From: JAGLSB01 sp023135955
GTDB lineage: Bacteria; Bacteroidota; Bacteroidia; Bacteroidales; GCA-2748055
Direction: 5' to 3'
DNA: 7,583 nt
Assembly (NCBI GenBank): GCA_030673645.1
Contig: DAOVIO010000183.1
Span: forward strand, 1-7,583
A model generated the notes under the pieces. The model did no database searches. It was not told where the DNA came from and saw only the letters and a program-made list of their open reading frames with translations. Every line of letters starts with the position of its first letter. Within the stretch, counting starts at the first letter, position 1. Shown here one piece after another: positions 5,708-7,583 of this stretch. Position numbers and translations under genes: made by a program.

Positions 5708-5723
5708 TTCTTGTTTACTTTAG
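5692..5723 (+). promoter_or_regulatory. Hybrid promoter using the MITE right end
   Basis: TTTG at 5692-5695 lies within the right terminal repeat of the element. It is followed after exactly 20 nt by TACTTTAG at 5716-5723, which has one mismatch to TAnnTTTG and sits in flanking DNA. Transcription would start near 5729, about 50 nt before the ATG at 5779. Spacing is ideal, but the -7 box is imperfect. Confidence 0.4.
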
Positions 5724-5778
5724 GAATGGAATTTAGCGGTTAAAAAAAAGCTGGCCAACACATGAATATGTAAAGACC

Positions 5779-5898
5779 ATGAAGAAAAGCACTGTAAATA
5801 ACATTGTTCTTACCATAATACTGCTATTTATTCCTTCTAACTGTAGTAACAACCTTACTTATTTTCAGATCCCTGAAGAAACACTCAAAGAGATCTAA
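5779..5898 (+). CDS. Short lipoprotein ORF; resembles the N-terminus of a polysaccharide-export lipoprotein
   Basis: The 39-residue product has a full lipoprotein signal: basic start MKKSTVNN, hydrophobic core IVLTIILLFI, then a lipobox-like IPSNC with Cys at residue 22. The stretch just after the Cys, SNNLTYFQ, resembles the conserved 'xKKxxYFQ' that follows the lipid-modified Cys in Bacteroidota Wza-like polysaccharide biosynthesis/export proteins. Those proteins are normally 250 residues or more, and here a TAA follows after LKEI. So it is either a truncated remnant of such a gene or a genuine tiny lipoprotein. The hybrid promoter at 5692-5723 could express it. Its stop abuts a minus-strand frame ending at 5899. 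Confidence 0.45.
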   Translation: MKKSTVNNIVLTIILLFIPSNCSNNLTYFQIPEETLKEI

Positions 5899-6144
5899 TC
5901 ACATAATTAATTCCGAGTACTTTCCTTTTGGAATAGATACAATAATATTGCCTTCTTCAGCCTTTGGCCTGAGATAAAATTTCAGGTTATAATTTTGGTT
6001 GTTGGTCATTACATCACTCGAACCTACTTCTAAGATGCTTGTATTTGTTGTGATTGTATGAGAGGAAGTTTTATTTGTTGATAGATAAAAACTAATTTGA
6101 TTATATTTGCGCGGATATTTTTTCCGGAAAAATTCCCAAACCAT
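5899..6144 (-). CDS. Possible short gene or gene remnant of unknown function
   Basis: This minus-strand frame of 81 residues has reasonable protein character in its second half (EVGSSDVMTNNQNYNLKFYL, then RPKAEEGNIIVSIPKGKY). I do not recognise a family, and no signal peptide or membrane segment is visible. Against it being an active gene, the good promoter of the downstream plus-strand gene (6078-6109) lies inside it, and I see no promoter of its own. Its stop is directly adjacent to the stop of the convergent 39-residue lipoprotein ORF. A remnant, or a chance frame, are both possible. Confidence 0.25.
   Translation of the reverse strand: MVWEFFRKKYPRKYNQISFYLSTNKTSSHTITTNTSILEVGSSDVMTNNQNYNLKFYLRPKAEEGNIIVSIPKGKYSELIM
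6078..6109 (+). promoter_or_regulatory. Promoter of the 426-residue envelope protein gene
   Basis: TTG at 6078-6080 and TATATTTG at 6102-6109 are separated by 21 nt and fit the Bacteroidota consensus. The start would be near 6115, giving a leader of about 50 nt. The leader contains two perfect 14-nt palindromes (6119-6132 and 6147-6160). Confidence 0.65.
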
Positions 6145-6160
6145 TAAGTAAATATTTACT
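6119..6160. promoter_or_regulatory. Two perfect 14-nt palindromes in the leader
   Basis: TTTTTCCGGAAAAA (6119-6132) and AGTAAATATTTACT (6147-6160) are each exact palindromes, 14 nt apart, and the second ends 5 nt before the ATG at 6166. They may act as operator sites or as RNA hairpins affecting translation start. AT-rich palindromes also arise by chance. Confidence 0.4.
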
Positions 6161-6165
6161 CAATT

Positions 6166-7446
6166 ATGAAAACCCGACTATTGTTGCTTTTTTTTGTGGG
6201 ACTATTTTTTCTCCCATTTAATTTATTTGGACAGGAAAAGAGCCCGGAGGCTGATCCGGAATTGTTGCGGGAAAATGCTGTCCGGTTTTTCCTGGACTGT
6301 GATTTTTGTGACATCAATTACATCAGAAAGGAGATTCCATACGTCAATTATGTCAGGGATGTAAAAGAAGCACAGGTCTATACTCTGCTGACAACACAGC
6401 GGGCAGGCAATGGGGGACGGGAGTATACTTTCTTTTTTGAGGGACAACAGGAATTTTTAGGCATGAACGATACACTCACTTTTCTAAGCTTGCCTGATGA
6501 TACTGATGATCAGAGACGAGCCAGACGGCTTAAAGTGATGCAAATGGGACTGATGAGATATGTCGCACAAACACCTCTATACAATGAAATTGACATCTCA
6601 CACAGCAAGGATCTCGAAACTCAGGATGTAAAAGACAATTGGAATAACTGGGTATTTGAGCTCCGCTTCTCCCCTGGTTTCGAAGGTGAGGAAACTTTTA
6701 GAGAATTATCCTTATTTAATTCAGTTACCGCTTCAAAAATAACAGAGGCCTTTAAATTAGAATTTGATTTTGACCACCGCTACAATAAAATTTCTTACAG
6801 TTATGAGGATACATCCTATATTGCATACAGGAGTGAGGAAGACATGGAATTACTGTTGGTAAAAAGCTTTGGTGAGCATTGGTCTGCCGGGAGTTGGTTC
6901 AATTTAGGAGCATCTACTTTCAGCAATTTAGCCTTCAAGGCTGAAATTATTCCTTCCCTGGAATATAATGTTTTTCCATATTCGGAGTCTACACGCCGAC
7001 AATTCAGATTTCTGTATGGTATAGGATACTCCTTCAATCAATACAACGACTCAACCATCTATGACAAGATCAGCGAAGGCCTTTATCAGCATTCGCTCAA
7101 AATGGGCTATGAAGTAACTCAAAAATGGGGATCAATAGATGTTTCCTTACAGGCATATAATTATCTCCATGACTTTTCCAAAAACCGGGTCGAACTGAGT
7201 GGAAACATGGATTTCCGGATAATAAAAGGACTCTCATTAGGCATACGGGGATCTGTTGCCAGGGTTCGGGATCAGGTATCTCTTGCAAAAGAGGAACTCT
7301 CCGAAGCAGAAGTCCTGCTAAGGCTGCAGGAAGTGGCCACAGGATATTATTACTATGGAGGAGTTGAACTCAGATATACTTTTGGCTCTATTTACAATAA
7401 TATTGTCAATCCCCGGTTCGGACGTTATTCATATCGCCGCTTCTGA
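6166..7446 (+). CDS. Secreted protein: conserved periplasmic N-terminal region plus predicted outer-membrane barrel
   Basis: The 426-residue protein starts with a signal peptide (MKTRLLLLFFVGLFFLPFNLFGQ, cleavage near residue 22-23). Residues 37-135 form a well-structured region: FFLDCDFCDINYIRKEIPYV (41-60), NYVRD (61-65), VYTLLTTQRAGNGGREYTFF (71-90) and RYVAQTP (131-137). I recall this DCxxCDxxYIRxEIxxVNYVRD...TTQxxGxGGxEY pattern from uncharacterised Bacteroidota and related secreted proteins, with no established function. C45 and C48 form a CxxC-like pair. From about residue 160 to the end, alternating aromatic strands (WVFELRFSPGF, FRFLYGIGYSFNQY, YYYYGGVELRYTFGSIYNNI) and a terminal Phe indicate an outer-membrane beta-barrel. 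Base composition is less AT-rich than the modules to the left, so it may be backbone DNA. It has its own promoter. Confidence 0.75.
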   Translation: MKTRLLLLFFVGLFFLPFNLFGQEKSPEADPELLRENAVRFFLDCDFCDINYIRKEIPYVNYVRDVKEAQVYTLLTTQRAGNGGREYTFFFEGQQEFLGMNDTLTFLSLPDDTDDQRRARRLKVMQMGLMRYVAQTPLYNEIDISHSKDLETQDVKDNWNNWVFELRFSPGFEGEETFRELSLFNSVTASKITEAFKLEFDFDHRYNKISYSYEDTSYIAYRSEEDMELLLVKSFGEHWSAGSWFNLGASTFSNLAFKAEIIPSLEYNVFPYSESTRRQFRFLYGIGYSFNQYNDSTIYDKISEGLYQHSLKMGYEVTQKWGSIDVSLQAYNYLHDFSKNRVELSGNMDFRIIKGLSLGIRGSVARVRDQVSLAKEELSEAEVLLRLQEVATGYYYYGGVELRYTFGSIYNNIVNPRFGRYSYRRF

Positions 7447-7450
7447 TACT

Positions 7451-7583
7451 TTAATTCTCTTCATTTATTTCGACCGCATAAGCCTGGGGGGTAGGAGAAA
7501 GTTTATGTGGTATTTCGGTTAATGGATCTAAACTGTGGAACATCCCAATCACCGCATCATAAAACCTCGCCCCGTAATCATAC
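7451..7583 (-). CDS. C-terminal end of an Rhs repeat-associated core protein (5' part outside window)
   Basis: Minus-strand translation from the right edge gives YDYGARFYDAVIGMFHSLDP followed by LTE, the hallmark of the Rhs repeat-associated core (family consensus YDYGARxYDPxxGRWxxxDPLxE). After this, intact proteins continue 'xxxSPYxYxxNNPxxxxDPDG' and then a variable toxin domain. Here the sequence goes KLSPTPQAYAVEINEEN and stops at 7451-7453. So the protein ends inside the core motif and has no variable C-terminal domain. Two core positions also deviate (YDA for YDP, GMF for GRW). This suggests a decayed Rhs end or a short orphan cassette. The gene is convergent with the 426-residue gene, with a 4-nt gap and no terminator between. 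Confidence 0.75.
   Translation of the reverse strand, partial: YDYGARFYDAVIGMFHSLDPLTEIPHKLSPTPQAYAVEINEEN

Noticed and set aside
6223..7288. Minus-strand frames at 6223-6447, 6816-7037 and 7097-7288
   Set aside because: All are antisense shadows within the 426-residue gene.
1..7583. CRISPR array, tRNA or rRNA genes
   Set aside because: No regularly spaced repeats and no cloverleaf or rRNA-like segments were seen on either strand.

Overview
The window reads as accessory DNA from a member of the Bacteroidota. Four stretches carry the exact -7 promoter box TATATTTG, and three of these have a well-spaced TTG/TTTG upstream, as in that phylum. Starts lack Shine-Dalgarno sequences. The recognisable proteins are also typical: AbiE, a Gp49-type HigB, small outer-membrane barrels and a YDYGARFYD Rhs core. 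The DNA is AT-rich up to about 6160 and visibly less so from 6166 onward.

Layout. Positions 2-130 are the possible tail of an unknown gene, followed by a promoter-like box and a clear terminator (217-247) that could bound a small RNA. Positions 248-1121 hold no intact gene. They do contain a fossil of a tyrosine recombinase N-terminus on the minus strand (777-929) and a perfect 14-bp inverted repeat (701-745). Positions 1122-2505 are an intact AbiEi/AbiEii type IV toxin-antitoxin operon with its own promoter, closed by a terminator at 2619-2650. Next comes a scar. A minus-strand C-terminal gene scrap (2657-2740) abuts a plus-strand gene that seems to lack its N-terminus (2855-3457, frame open from 2705). 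Positions 3634-4185 encode a small secreted outer-membrane barrel, followed by two strong hairpins.

Positions 4746-5379 form a second toxin-antitoxin pair: a HigB-like RNase (Gp49/RelE fold) followed by a HigA-like XRE antitoxin, with a near-perfect 18-nt palindrome just upstream of higB. Positions 5499-5707 are a 209-bp MITE-like element with inverted ends, a matching pair of inner motifs and a 7-bp flanking duplication. Its right end seems to supply the -33 box of a hybrid promoter facing a 39-residue lipoprotein ORF (5779-5898), which resembles the start of a polysaccharide-export lipoprotein. Positions 6166-7446 encode a secreted 426-residue protein with a conserved periplasmic N-terminal region and a predicted beta-barrel C-terminus. 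On the minus strand, 7451-7583 is the C-terminal end of an Rhs-repeat core protein, convergent with and only 4 nt from the 426-residue gene.

Taken together this looks like a turnover hotspot: two intact toxin-antitoxin modules set among recombinase, Rhs and other gene scraps and a small mobile element. No wholly new multi-gene system is demonstrable. The least explained items are the 426-residue envelope protein, the MITE-driven hybrid promoter and the possible small RNA at the left end.
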